Assembly (NCBI RefSeq): GCF_022376445.1
Contig: NW_025954978.1
Location: 248,001-312,000 of the forward strand
Direction of reading: 5' to 3'
Length of the DNA: 64,000 nucleotides
Origin: Fomitopsis serialis
Lineage: Eukaryota > Basidiomycota > Agaricomycetes > Polyporales > Fomitopsidaceae
Shown here: piece by piece, positions 33,984-46,240 of the stretch
How positions within the stretch are numbered: position 1 is the stretch's first letter
How the letters are laid out: every line of letters starts with the position of its first letter
The notes under the pieces: model-generated
The model's input: only the letters and a program-made list of their open reading frames with translations
What the model was told of the DNA's origin: nothing
The model's database searches: none
Translations under genes and position numbers: made by a program

Positions 33984-34783
33984 TACCAGCCGTCTTGGAG
34001 CATACCGAGTAGGAGTGCATTGCAGACAAAGTGCGGATTACAGGTATCGGAGAACTTGCGGATCTAGTCTCGTATGTGGTTCCGACGCGAGAATCTTGCC
34101 TTGGTCCGAGAATATGTGGCTTCTCGGCGCAAGTACATATTACCAGCGAAACAAGACGTACGAAGGATCCTCGGCTCCGGCGAGACAGACTATTGGAAGT
34201 ATCAGTCCGGCTATGAACTGGTTGGTTCAGAATCCGTAACAATACTTATTGTAGCTCAGAGAAGCAGCGAACCCGGGACGAGCGCTTGCCTCCCATCTTC
34301 CCCATTCGTCAAATTGTCATCGCAGAAAAGTGCATCTTGACAATGCTGGCCAACAGTAAGGGCAACGGCTTCTGCCAATTGCAGAGCCAAGATGGCATTG
34401 TTGCCTCGAATAGGCGCCACACGACGCTCCGTTGAAGCTGGCGCTAGACAGACGGCTTGAAACGTGCCTACTACGGATAAGTATCACAACGCTTACAAGG
34501 GCGCGCAACAACCGAGTAGAACATCCATACTAGGACCGGCGTTGTGTCCTGATCCGCGTGGATTGAGCTATCGACCACGAAATTGGCAGCGGAACCGTCA
34601 AGTCTATTCATCTGCGACTTGCAGCTGACTCCGCAACCTGCCGACGGAGCCAGACACGAACTGCGACTGGGATGCATCCACGAGACGCAGCAGTCCTTGG
34701 TCCAATAAATTATCGTAGTAATGTAACACGGTGAAAACAAGAGGGTACTCAGCAGGCTTAAGATATTACACAGTCAACAGAGA
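33984..34783. other. Convergent intergenic region, no gene recognised
   Basis: It lies between the ThuA stop and the MINDY stop. No coding, RNA or repeat signal was found. Confidence 0.5.
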
Positions 34784-36440
34784 TCACATAATGATACAGT
34801 CGCCCTTCCTCTTGGCTTTCTTCGCCGGTTCGTCAGCAGGGAGAGCCGATCGAGGAACGTGCTGTTGGGACGCTGTAAGCTCCTCTCGTGCTCTCTCGCG
34901 CGCGCGCCGGGCCTCTCTCGCCTGGTGCGCACGTTCATCCTCCTCGGCCTGCAGCTGTCTCGCCAATTCAGCGCTGCGAAGGAACCCGTATCAGCGTACA
35001 GTCCCGCAAGATGGCAAGACACACGTACTCTCCGCGCTCCTCAAGCGTCAGCCCCGCAGTCTCTGCTTCGAGCGCGGCGAGCGCGCTCTCGGCTGTGTAG
35101 CCCGCATAGTCCCCGCCAGCCGGGCTCGAGTGGATGAAATCAGAGTCGACGAAGGACGACATGCCACCTTCGACGTCCTCGAACCGTTCCCACACGACCG
35201 AAGCCTCGTTGAGGAACACCTGGTCCGTAACGAGGGTGTAGAGCCCGCCGTCTGGCCCGTGGGGCTTGTACAACACGGAAAGGTGCGAGTTGCGGAAGAG
35301 CGCGACGAGCTGGCCAGGCTCGATGGCAGAGGCGAGTGTGAAGAGACCATAGTACGTCAGCTGTGATTGGGTCTTGTCGATGAAGTCGCGGATGATGACG
35401 GCTATGGGCGCAACGGATCAGAACTGCTGTGATGGGCCCTAGTGATCCAGTACTACTAGCACCTACCATCTTGCACCTTCTGTCGGTCGTCACGCGAGAG
35501 CGTGTTGTAACTTCCACCGCTGCTACTGCTCCCGCCCGCCTCGGGCTCAGCGGGCACTTCCGCCGATGCGAGCAGACGGCCCTTGGTGAGGTGGTCCGCT
35601 TCGACTATCAGGTTTACGGAGGTGTCGTAGTCTTGAGTCCTCGAGAGAATCTGGTATTCCGGACTATCGGGATCTGCCAGCCAGCCATGCACGAGCTTTA
35701 TGCCGGCATGCTCGAATAACTTCAGCTCCCCGCCTTCACCCGCTGGTCGGAAGGCAGTTGTGCCAGTGAATAGCGGGTTCAAGTCCATACCCTCTGTAAT
35801 ATGAATCAATGGTTAGCTCCGAGAGATTTCTTAGAGAAAGGAATAGATGTGAAAGTCGATGGGCTATCTGCTTGACACTCGACACATCGAACGCGACTAT
35901 CGAGCAACTTCGCAAAAGCTGTCCAAGAGCCGCGTCCTGATGTTAATCCCATGAAGTCATAGATTGAGCACGCACTTCTCGTAGCAGGCATGACGGACAG
36001 AGCCGCAGTGGTATCCTCCCCAGGAGTTGCCGTCAACAAGTATTCTCCAAGTAACCGAGCGAGATAGTCATACGAGACTGACGTCCGCTCTGGTGGTTGG
36101 ATCTCAATCTGACCGCGCAAAAGTAGAATGTTGCCTGCAGTTCATTAAGTCTAGGACCGCAGAACACAGCCACCACGAGGCCTACATATAGCGATGAACG
36201 AACACGGTCTGGAAGCGTGTAAATAGGCGTGAGACACCAACCAGCCAATCACACTGACCCATTATAGTTCTGGGTGATAATCTTCAGTGTCCTCAATGCC
36301 GCGTCGGGTGACGGTCGGAAAGAGACTTCTTTGAGGTACCACAACTCCTCTATTGACTCTCTGAGGTTGTCTTGGTGCGAGATGAGGTTGTCTTCGTCGT
36401 GTCTAGGGGCGGCATTGTCTTCTCCACCATCGGAAGACAT
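34784..36440 (-). CDS. MINDY-family deubiquitinase (DUF544)
   Basis: MINDY enzymes are cysteine proteases that trim K48-linked ubiquitin chains. The N-terminus has LWYLKEVSF and LRTLKIITQNYNG; the catalytic Cys follows after a 50 bp intron in PCSFIAI (36186-36208), then ILLLRGQIEIQPPERTSVSY and LARLLGEYLL. After a long intron come KGMDLNPLFTG, ELKLFEHAGIKLVHGWLADP, TYYGLFTLASAIEPGQLVAL, the His region LYKPHGPDGGLYTLVTDQV and VWERFEDVEGG. The tail is a charged coiled segment (QAEEDERAHQAREARRARER) ending CIIM, which resembles a C-terminal prenylation CaaX motif. The intron at 35794-35975 is 182 bp, about three times the local norm, and most of it is open in the upstream frame. The start was set at MSSDGGEDN; an upstream in-frame start at 36461 is possible. 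Confidence 0.88.
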
Positions 36441-38997
36441 AGAGATATGGATGAGCTGCACAAGAGGGTAGCAGTTTCGCGTTCTCGGGATGGTATAAGT
36501 CTAGAGGATCGCGCGCGTGCTTGACAGGAAGACGCGCGACGCGTGTCCGCAGCCACCGCGCATACACAGGTCCAAACAATGTTCCTTTTCGAGCACCGCT
36601 TTAGTTTGAAACTTGAATGTGCTCAATGAGTTGTCAATGAGTCTTCCTCCGAATCCAGTCCTTCAATTGTTGTCAACGTTTGCAGTGCTGGCTCAAAGTC
36701 GCAAGTGTGATGGCCTCCTTGGTGAATACGACACTCAAAACCCAGCGCTCCAGTGTGCACCGTGAACACGATGGCCGGGAGGCCACATAGTCTTGGTATG
36801 AGTACTTATGCTTCCTCGTGCTGGCTGCATGATAAGTTTATGATGGGAACATGCCTAGATGTACCGTTAATGTAGAACGAAAATACCTGGAAACGCTGAG
36901 CAGAGGCTCAATTCGGATGCTATACACGCTCACCCGGGCCTGCCACGGGTAGCAAGCTTCCAGTCGCCATTGCCACACCCATTCTTGCAGGAAGTTGCTG
37001 GCATCGGCGCCGTGAAAATATACCTATCCATCGGTAAGTAATTTGCTCTGTAACCCCGTAGTGCATCGTGATAGAAAGATTACACAGGCTGGCAGCCGTC
37101 GGAATGCACGCAAGAGGGCACCGAGCGACCGCGGCATCCCTGACAATCGCTGTCATCTGCTGAATCGCTCACGTTCATCCTAACGGTTGAGCTGTGCTTG
37201 CTCTATGGTTGGCATGGTATACTGTCGTACGCAGCAGATGTTCTCGCGTACATTCGGACAGAATTCGAACCCAAAATGCCCTGGGATGTCGCTCGCCGAC
37301 CGCAACTGATATCCCCATCTTTCGGCACACAACTGCACCAGGCCTAACTGGGTGACCGGAAATATCGAACGACTGATGGCGTAAACGCTGACATTGGAAA
37401 CGTTGAACGGGCAATTGGGCAGTCCAACGGCGTCTTGCTACGATGCAAGTCCTCACAGCCTTCTCCCGTGAGTCTCTCGTGATTCCAGCTACGCAGGTTC
37501 TGCACCCACGAGACATGAGTTCCTTACTTCTGACACGCCAACCGCTCTCATCATACACAACAGGTTCGCTTACGCAATCGCAGGACACATACAGTGTAAT
37601 ACACCGGGGGTCCGGCGTAGCACAGGCATGAGCCACAGGCTATATGTATGGCAGATCGGAACTCAGGAAAGCATATTGAGTCTGACCCCTGAGGGGCCCT
37701 CCTGATCATGATCAGTGAGGTATATGAGCGGTCCGGAACACTGCATGGACAATTGTGCAGCTTCTCGTTTACGGTGAGTACTCACATTACTGCGTGCTGG
37801 CCTGGCTCCCACGGGCTAATAGTGTGAAGAATGAACACTTGAAATCCCAATACAGATTCACTGATAGTTACAATCGTTTGCAAAATGGCTGTGGCTCCCC
37901 GCCCCACATCGCCACGGCACCTCTCGGCAGGACGACCGTGCACCTGCACCCCTCGTCCGAGATATTACCTTGGCCAAGGTCGAGAGAATTTTGTCTCGGA
38001 CCCGCTCTGTGCATTCTGCACAGGTAACGGGACTGACCAGGTCCGGTGGTGCGGAGTCGGGGCCGGCGAAAGAGGATCAAACAAGATACTCGTCGCGTGC
38101 ACATGCGACTGCCATTATGCACACGACTGTCATGCAACACTGGAGTGTCCGCTTCATCCTGCGGGGTACGCTGCCAGCATTTGCAGGCATCAATGGCTAC
38201 TAATCAAGCATACAGCACTCGCCACAGTCGACTAGTCGCGAACAGATGTGGCCAGTACCGACTCGCACGGCATCAAGATCAGGTCGCATATGCAGCACCG
38301 CTGACTCGCGTATAAAGGGAGGGCAGAATGCTATGGAAAGTTTGCTAGCTATTCCTATCTCTTCGTGGCCCGCGCCCGTGACGTTACTCGCAATATAGCT
38401 TCTACTCAGAGGGAGTGGCCGCATCGCCCAGGTCATAGTAGACTTCCCGGCCGGGCGCCGCGGCAGTGGATCACCGCATGACAGACTGATAAGTACAGGC
38501 TCATGCCGGCAAACCAACCCAACTTTCCTGTAGCACAGGCCATCTTTATTTCTTGGATGTGACGCAACCGCAATGGATGGGCAGTAGATGGCGACACAGG
38601 TGGCTCGTAACATCGACTGTCCATGTCAGTGGTCACTCAAGCTGCCGAAATCGACCGCGACACAGCGGGTTCCGGACTGGCGTATGGTCGACTGGATCAC
38701 TCAGTTGCTGTCCAAGAACGTCACAATAGCACACTTCTTTGAATTCGATACACCGTCACGTCGTTCACTCGTCACATCGGACATACAACTGAAATACTCT
38801 GATACAGTGGTAAATTGGTACTAGGACTGCACCACTTCGGGGCAAGAAACATACGGGACGTATCGTACATCTCTTCACAGATCGTAGCTACACTACAGAA
38901 CGCTCCCCGGCGGGCGCATCACCGGTGTCTCCTCCCAAGAAACGCCAGCAGGCGTGGTGACCTCCCACTCGCTTGCAGCACCGCCGTGTAACCAGCC
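36441..38997. other. 2.5 kb region with no recognisable gene
   Basis: This is the longest apparently empty stretch. The open frames (for example 37175-37636 and 38200-38613 on the minus strand) have no motifs I recognise and no coherent splice structure. I also see no terminal repeats or tRNA signals. The codon use looks non-coding. Confidence 0.45.
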
Positions 38998-41195
38998 TCA
39001 ACCACGCACCCACTCGAAAACCCTTCCCTTCCCTGCCATCCATCTCCCGGACGTGATCGCCCAGTACGCTCTGTGCGTTACCCAGTCACACTCCGGGCCG
39101 GTACCAGTCGCCGACAGGTCCCTTTCGCGCACGCTCTTGACCAGCAGCGCGATCTGCGGGTTCACCGACACCGGCAGCGCGTCCCGCAGCCGAATCTCTG
39201 GCAGGGCAAAACTGTGCCCGTTCGTCACTGCGTACCGCGCCGTGCACGCCGTCGTCCAGATCCGCTCGACGAATGGGCGCTCCGGTCGCTCTTCAGTCCG
39301 CGCCGTACGCCGATACAACACTCGCACCGCGTCGTCCACCCCGAGCGGCGCGACGAATGTTTCTTGCGGTTTGACGTCCTGTGCATAGTCAGCATGCATC
39401 ACCGAACTACCTCCGCTCACTTCCACCAGGTTCGTAACAGGCGAAACACGCACCTTCAACGTAGTCTTCGCCACTTGCTTGCCATCGACGTACACCGTCA
39501 GCGGGCCTGCGACGAGGGTGTGCGTACTGGTGTTCCTCGAGCGACACTCGACGAACGCGGCCGCGCGCGACCGCGGCACGCACACCCACATGAACGCGGC
39601 GTCCAGCGCAAGCGACGCGATCGGAACGGCGTGCCCCGCACCGTCGCTCGGGATGCTCGCCCTCTCGGCCGCAGACAGGCGTACGTCGGCCGCGGGCGTG
39701 CTCTCGCGGATCGTAATCTTCTCGCCGACCGCAGTGACGCGCATGTCGGACACGTGTCTGTTCCCTGGGTTGCTCCCATCGTCGATCTGAGGCTTGGGCT
39801 GGAGGGCTGCTTTGTCCGTTGCAGCATCCTGCGCCGCGCCCTGAGAACTCGGCTTTGGCTGCGACCCGTATCCAGTTTGCTGAGCCGGGGAGACCGTCGT
39901 GGAAGGAGGGGACTTCCCGAACAGACCACCCCCAGTGACCTGTCCGAAGGCTGAGGGCCACCCCGTGCCAGCAGCAGTGTTCTGTTGGTTCCCAGCCGCT
40001 TGAGAACCAAACAGGCTCGAGCGGGGCTGTTGGGCTGCAGGGATGCTAGCAGTAGCGCCGAACCCACCGCTCTGCTGTGACGCTGGGCGATCATCGCTAC
40101 TGCTATGCGACTGGAATATGTTGATAGCAGCGCCGGTAGGGGTGCCTGTGCCCGTCAGTGCAGAATGACCGAACAAACTGCCCCCAGACGAAGGCATAGA
40201 CGCAGGAGCTCCGACCAACCATGCTGGTGCTACTGCAGCAGTCGCGGGAGCAGCCCCGAACCCGCCAAGACCGGTCGGGATGCGGACAACTTTGCGCCCA
40301 GCCAGCGACGGAGTATCGGCATCGCTTTCCTGACGAGGCCCGCTGCTCGTTACGAAGGCGATGTCCGTGTCGTTCCAGTCTTCGCCCGACGTCTGCTTCA
40401 CCCGCACGTTGCAGTGGAGGGACACCGTCGACGCAGGCTGGCCGCTAACGGTCGTAGCGTGTAGGTCGTAGTACGGCTCCCAGCTAGCATCGTTGACCTC
40501 TGCCCGTCCGTCAGTTGGCGTGGATATCGGCGACACGGCGACGAACTCACTGTATGTCATCTCAAGCCCGGCTGAACAAGCCTCGGCGGCGATGATCACG
40601 AAGGTCACTCGCCCGCCCCTCTTGTCATTGCTGTGAGCTTCGTGCCCTCTTCTTTCAATGCTCTGTCAACCTCAGCAATCTCATCGTCGAGCTTCCTGAT
40701 GCTGGCGACGGTGGACCGACGACCAGCCATGAAAGCATCTAGGAAGTTCACAGCATCGCCAGGCGCAGTGTGCGCGCTGTTCAGCGTCCGCGCGTAGTCT
40801 ACGAACAGGCTCAAGCCCTGCTCAAGCACCTTCCGCTCATCCTCTAGCTCACGCTTGCGCGCCAACAACGCGACACTGTCGTTCGCAGGCACTGCTGCAT
40901 TGGGTGCATCGACAGTGCACTGAACATCTATCACGCGAGCGGAACCGCTCAGATGTGACACTCGCAACGATTGGCTGTCTATACTGCTAGATAGCTGAGC
41001 AACGTGCACTGTATTCCTACCCGCCTACCGTAGGATACACGACGTACAGCGCGACTAGTCAAGACATGGAGATGTACCTATGATATCTCGTAGACGCACC
41101 TTGAGGTCGAGGGCGAAAGGCCGGACGACCTCTGCTGCCGTGCGATAGACGGTGACCGACTTGATAGAGTGCTCAGAGGCGTTGAGAGTAGTCAT
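38998..41195 (-). CDS. DUF4140/DUF4139 protein with central FG-rich region
   Basis: The family (mucoidy-inhibitor A-like) is widespread in fungi but its function is unclear. MTTLNASEHSIKSVTVYRTA starts the DUF4140 part, and an intron at 41009-41077 leads to VAQLSSSIDSQSLRVSHLSG. A helical Leu/Glu-rich coiled segment follows (KRELEDERKVLEQGLSLF). The DUF4139 part has SWEPYYDLHATT at its start and ends near 38998. Between them, roughly residues 280-420 form a Gly/Ser/Gln-rich linker with SLFGHS, SLFGSQ, GLFGKS, GGFGAA and GGFGAT motifs, like those of FG-nucleoporins. One frame break near 40633 (a missing base before AATGACAAGAGG) separates the two halves; correcting it gives about 708 residues. 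A truncated inverted copy lies at 46938-48332. Confidence 0.8.
39790..41195 (-). repeat. Inverted duplication arm, DUF4139 locus (left)
   Basis: This stretch, the first two thirds of the DUF4139 gene, matches 46938-48332 in inverted orientation. Similarity begins just before the ATG and ends abruptly near aaagcagccct. The upstream promoters are unrelated except for the TATA box and a ctacaaccatgactactctc block. Confidence 0.85.
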
Positions 41196-41555
41196 GGTTG
41201 TAGAGTGGAAAGGTGGAAAGGGAGGACTGGGTGGGAGCCAGGTCTTATATACAGCTGACTCATCTGAGTCAGCATGACAGATAGGCGCTCATTCCGCGGC
41301 AATTGGCGGACGCACAGCAAACGCAGTCACTGGAACACACATTGGCTTTGGGGCAAGTACCAGTACTGCCATTTGACTCAGGGTGGCAAACCATCCCGCG
41401 CCGGTTGACAGAAAGCAAACGGCGACAATACTCGTAGTGATTCTATAATATATACATACAATACTAGAGATTAAGCATGCGCAGAAAGTATAACTCAATA
41501 TACAACACTCTATCCCTTCCAACAATCCCTTCCAACGTTGTTATACAAATCCCAT
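41196..41555. other. Short intergenic region, no gene recognised
   Basis: It holds the DUF4139 promoter on one side and the 3' end of the MFS gene on the other. Nothing else is seen. Confidence 0.5.
41245..41251 (-). promoter_or_regulatory. TATA box of the DUF4139 gene
   Basis: tatataa on the minus strand lies about 50 bp upstream of the ATG at 41195. Confidence 0.5.
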
Positions 41556-44547
41556 CTAGTGCAGCATCGAGCCAGAGGCCGTCGTACTCTGACTGGACGG
41601 CTCTCCTCCTCCAACGGGGATGACCGCAACGCGAGTGCCGGACTTGCTGATGTCCTTGCTCACGCGGGACCGCCCTCTTCCATCTCCCTTCGTCGACGCG
41701 GCGCATTACTCTGCGGCGCACCTTGACGCCGGCATCAGGGCGGATGAGGGAGAGGCAGATGAAGGCAGCAAAGGCGAAACCTCCCGCCGCTACAAAGATG
41801 GCCTTGGGGAATGTCGCGACGGTCTCGCTGTAGATCAGACCGAATATGAGCGGCTGGATAAGAAAGGTCAGCGACACTTCATGAGGCCACTAGAGCGCTA
41901 CGCACCCCAATGATCATCTGTCCGATGGTGCGCAGCATCGCAAACAGCCCGAACAGCGTGCCACGGTTGTCCTCGCCGTTCGCCTGCATGATGCACAACG
42001 CCAGGCTTTGCAACGCAGGGTCAACGCCCGCCCCGAAGCTGCTCAGCGAAGTGAACATCGTGAACGCAACCGAGCTGGAGTCAGGCGACGACAGCGACAC
42101 CAAGACATGCGACATCAAGTCGATTACGAGCGATGTCCGCAGGAGCCCGAAGTCAAAACGCATCTCAGCAGCGATCTGTGCAGGCGTTTGCGGCGGCTTC
42201 TTCCCTTGAACAATAGTTGGCGCGGAAGCCTGCGGAGAGGGCTTGGGTTTGGGCTTGAAAAAGTAGATGGCGACTGTGTTTGGCTCAGAACGCATGCACA
42301 CGCTAGTTAGCAGTGGGATTGACGTACCTGGCATGAGCACCAGGAGATACGTTGTCCGACAGGCACCCATAGCTGATATGTAGTAGCTGAGCTGTGGTCG
42401 GTGTCGTCCATCAAAATTATGAAACCGAGGAAGCGTAAAGAACCTACTTGTTCGGCATTCCACTCGTAAACATGCACCGCGTACAAGTACTTGACTTGGA
42501 AGATGCCCTGTGACAATGTGTGAGCTTCGCCCGTTAGGCGCAAGTCAAGAGAGACGTACAGTCGACAACGCATATACAAGCAAGGCAAGCGCGATGAGAG
42601 TGATTCGCCAGTCCTTCCTGGAGGTTCCGTTCGAGTTCTGAACGGTCCTTGGCGCCAACAATTTGAAGGGGCCCAAGAAACCCGCAATATGTCCTTGCTT
42701 GCCAGCAGACGACGGCGTCAGGCCCTCCCCACCAGGCAGCGGCTGCGCCTCTGGCGCTACTTTCGCTCTCTTGGTAGGTTCAGGGAAGACGAAGAGGGCA
42801 AGCATCAAATTCACCAGCGAGCAGAGAGCAGCGACGTAGAACACCGTCGTGACATTCTGCGTGGTACCATGCGCGCTTGGGCTAGGCAGGGTCCCAATAC
42901 GAATGGGTGGCGAATGAAGAACGCGCCAACCACTGGCCGAGGCGAAACCGAAGAAAGAGATACCGAGGAATCGGGAGAATATATGCGCGCGTGAGCCGTC
43001 TGATGTACAGTCCGATATGTAGGCGTTGACGGCGGCCATGAGCGTCTGCCAGCCACCCAGTAGGCCTTCTACCATCGGCGAATAACGAGAATTTGTGGCC
43101 ATGAACGGCGAATACGCTGTGTGGTGTGGAGACTAGGATGAATGTCAGATCGCTGGCAGCAAACATCAGCTATTGTATGGCAACTGAGATGGCGTCACGC
43201 ACGTTAGGAAGAGACCGAGTGTCGCCGCAGACAAAACCTTCGTGCGACCACGCGTCTCGCCAAAATGACCCCACCAGCCTGTCGTTAGTGCAGAGAGAAC
43301 GCCAGCTGCGAACGTCATGATCGTCTGCAGACGTGCTGCACCCTTCTGAACGGCAGGGTCATGTATACATCGCTTGGAGGGCAAGTTGCGCGGATCCGGT
43401 TCGTCGTCATCGTCGCCGTCGCCGTGTCTTCCGTAAGAAACATGATAGGTTGATGATCGGCGTGAATAGGGAATGCGACGAACATTCCATCCGGTGCAGG
43501 TGCAGAGGATTCGATCGAAGAGGGGACATGTGGATAGTTAGTCGAAAGGATAGCGTTGGTGTTCTCGGACGTGTGGTTGTAGCCGTGGTGGCCATATATA
43601 GCGTTACAGGAAAGTTGAGTGAAGACTTCGACTCTGGGACCAATAGTCATGCCGCGCTGAATAATAGTACCTATCATCAACCAGCAGCGACGGTTCGTAG
43701 TCCAACGAACTCACGACGATCGACGCGTGATTGAGAATGGTACGAGCCTAGAACGTATCGTGCCGTCAGCTCATGTTTCGTCAAGCTATGTATCTTGCGA
43801 GCATATTCGAGTGACTATAGTGCACCAGCAGCAGCGGAGATCCAAGTACCACCGCGACTGACGATGCACCATGACATCGCAGACCCGCTCCACCATTCGC
43901 TAATTGAAGATGAAATCGAGTCTGCCAGGATCGTACCACGGCGAATGCATCAATAGCGTTGGCCGCAGTACACCATCGGGGCTCATGATTGCGAATCACG
44001 TTTTAGCGAGTACTGTGGCGATGACGACCGTCGCAGCGAGTTGCCTGAGTCAGTCCCCAGAGTCCGGGCGCTGGACCTCTGCAGGGCCGACCTGGCGCAC
44101 ACGGGTGGCCTGAGTGCCCCCGAAGAATTAGAAATAAGACTCGACGAAGGCCCTGCTCTCGACCACAGCACCTACAACTTATGTTCGCTCCAAGGATATG
44201 CCGCATCGGACTGCATAGGCTGAGAAGTGATTGTGGTCGGAATACTCACCACAACGGCCTCGCACGATACCATTTCTTCTTCACCGCCCTCGCCCTGCTG
44301 CCACTGAGAAGCGGTGCCCTCTCATCGCCACCAGGGTGGGACTGCCCTCCAAGCGACCGGTCGGAAGGGGTGGCCGGCGGTGCACGCGACGTCATTCCGG
44401 ACGCGTCGGCAGGCGTCTATGATGCTCTAGCTCTACAGATCCGTCGTTGCAGCGGCCAACGTCGCCAAAGCTTCTGTCGAGCAGGTCGCCAGAGGAGAGT
44501 GGTGGTCCGGAATGAGAGGGTGGGACTGGCTGCGGGACAGTGGACAT
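41556..44547 (-). CDS. Major facilitator superfamily transporter
   Basis: This is a multi-pass membrane protein of the drug/proton antiporter type. The soluble N-terminus MSTVPQPVPPSHSGPPLSSG leads to APLLSG and KKKWYRARPLW, then LVPFSI, RGMTIGPRVEVFTQLSCNA, IHDPAVQKGAARLQTIMTF, ALTTGWWGHFGETRGRTKVL (loop 2-3), MVEGLLGGWQTLMAAVNAYI, FSRFLGISFFGFA, WRITLIALALLVYALS, YYISAMGACRTTYLLVLMP, FDFGLLRTSLVIDLMSH and PKAIFVAAGGFAFAAFICLS. Around twelve helices are expected from these blocks. The intron at 43748-44249 (502 bp) is roughly ten times the local norm. At least two 1-bp breaks occur: near 43725 (within LVPFSI-ASIV) and near 41650, where the true tail should read VSKDISKSGTRVAVIP. The substrate is unknown. 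Confidence 0.8.
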
Positions 44548-44847
44548 GCGGCGAGTATAAGTCCCAGCTAGAGCGTGGACGGCACGAGCTCGCCGTCGTC
44601 GGCCCCTTTCAAAGATAAGATAGAGTATATGAAATGAGACACGGAGATGATTGTCGGGAATAAGAGCCGTCGCTGACTTGGTATTCAAAGTTGTGGTCGC
44701 ATTTCATTCTCCGCTAATTCTTCACAGCCACATGATTGAAGGTCCGATACGCTCAGACATGGGGTGACGAGTCGGCGCTTCTATTACCACCACCTGCGGC
44801 AGGTGTCGCCACTTCTTTCCATTGACCACCACACCCAGCTCGTCGTC
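44548..44847. promoter_or_regulatory. Divergent promoter region, MFS and Med19 genes
   Basis: The two start codons (44547 leftward and 44848 rightward) are separated by 300 bp without coding signal, so the transcripts share this interval as promoter and leader. No individual element stands out to me. Confidence 0.5.
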
Positions 44848-46240
44848 ATGAACGTCGACGACCAACAGCCCCCACCACATCCTCTACAACCTACAAATGC
44901 TCTTGCTGGACCCTCGACGATGCCTGAAGTACTACCTATCTACCTTCCTCCCCCAGGTTTGTCGCCACGCTCGTTTCCCGTGTATGCGAACTCACCTCGC
45001 TGTTTCACCCCTCAGGCCCTCCCCGACCACGCCCTCTTCTTACCAGTACTCAAGACCTCGTCAAGCGTTTCCAACTACTACCGGCATATGACAAGTATGT
45101 CCGGCCGTACGCGCCGGCTGTCGGCCAGCCATCCGTGGCCGCGGACAAGGGCAAAGGCAAGGAGAAGGAGATGTCGGTCCCTCTGGGTGCAACACCAGGT
45201 GCTGTGCCAGATGGAGAGGAGGACGACGGAGATGGAAAGAAGAAGGCGAAAAACACGTACAAGCAGCTCATCAAGGGCATTCCTGGTGCGTGCGTTGGCC
45301 ACTATGGCGCGTCGGGTTTTCTCACCGTCTGCGGCAGGGAAACATTCCATGAAGAAGGACGACTACCTGACCACGATGATGCAGGTGCCTCCGAAGCAGA
45401 GGATCTCCATCCTGCCGTTTGACCAGCGGACACAGCGGGATGCATTCTCGGTCAGCTTGGAGGGCCTCAAAGGCGTACGACTGCCTCCTGTCCCTCTGCG
45501 GTGCAGGGCTGACGCTTATTGCAGTGGAATATCAACGCGCTCGTCGCGGAGTCGCCGCAAGCGCGAGAGGACAGGAAGAAACGCAAGGAGCTCAAGAAGC
45601 TCGCAAAAATACAAGGCCAAACCCCGCTCGTGGCGGGCACACCCTCCGTGTTCGGCCTGCCTGCAACCCCTGCGGCAGTGTCATCGTCAGCAACCGCTTC
45701 AGCTCGAGGCGCGACGCCGAAACTTGCAGGCGTACAACGGCCGGCTGCCTCAATACCGCACGCGAACGTAAACCCAAGCCATCCCCGAGGCCGAACGCCC
45801 GTCGGCATCGGTACACCGCAGTCGATGCCCACGCCTGGCACTGCTGCCATCCCGACACCCGCACCGACGTCGGCTGCGTTCAGCCCCTCCGTGGCTACGC
45901 CTGCCACGGCAAGCGTGCCCACCGTCGCAGAGCCAAAGCGCGGGACCAAGCGCGAGAGGGAGCCCACTGGGGATGGATCCCAAGCCGTCGCGCACACAAA
46001 TGGCGTGGGCACCACGAAGGGGAACGGGAACGGGACCGCCACCTCCAAGCCGGCCATGGTTGTCAGCGCGAAAGCGGGCAATGCGGGAGTCCGGCCGAGG
46101 CCGCTGAAGAAGCAGCGCATGGTGTGTTCGTACTTCTGTTTTGTCGCGCGTCCGCATGCTCAACGTCTCCGTTCGCCGTTCAGGACACCGAGGGCGCTGC
46201 GAGGCCCCTTCCCATACAGCAGCCGACGCCGCATGCATGA
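44848..46240 (+). CDS. MED19: Mediator subunit 19 (Rox3/Med19) family protein
   Basis: Med19 is a head-module subunit of Mediator, linking transcription factors to RNA polymerase II. The gene starts MNVDDQQPPPHPLQP and, after an intron, shows DLVKRFQLLPAYDKYVRPYA. A Lys/Glu-rich linker leads to KNTYKQLIKGIPG. Across the next intron come KHSMKKDDYLTTMMQVPPKQ, FDQRTQRDAFSVSLEGLKG and then WNINALVAESPQAREDRKKR. The remaining 200 residues are Ala/Pro/Thr-rich and end in a basic RPRPLKKQRM motif and a short final exon (DTEGAARPLPIQQPTPHA). All splice joins are canonical and in frame. The family assignment rests on the central conserved block in basidiomycete Med19-like proteins as I recall them; the C-terminal low-complexity tail is not diagnostic. 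It lies between the arms of the DUF4139 inverted duplication. Confidence 0.65.

Noticed and set aside
39073..39954. 293-residue plus-strand frame opposite the DUF4139 gene
   Set aside because: It is the reverse-strand shadow of a gene with recognisable domains and is dominated by Arg and His.
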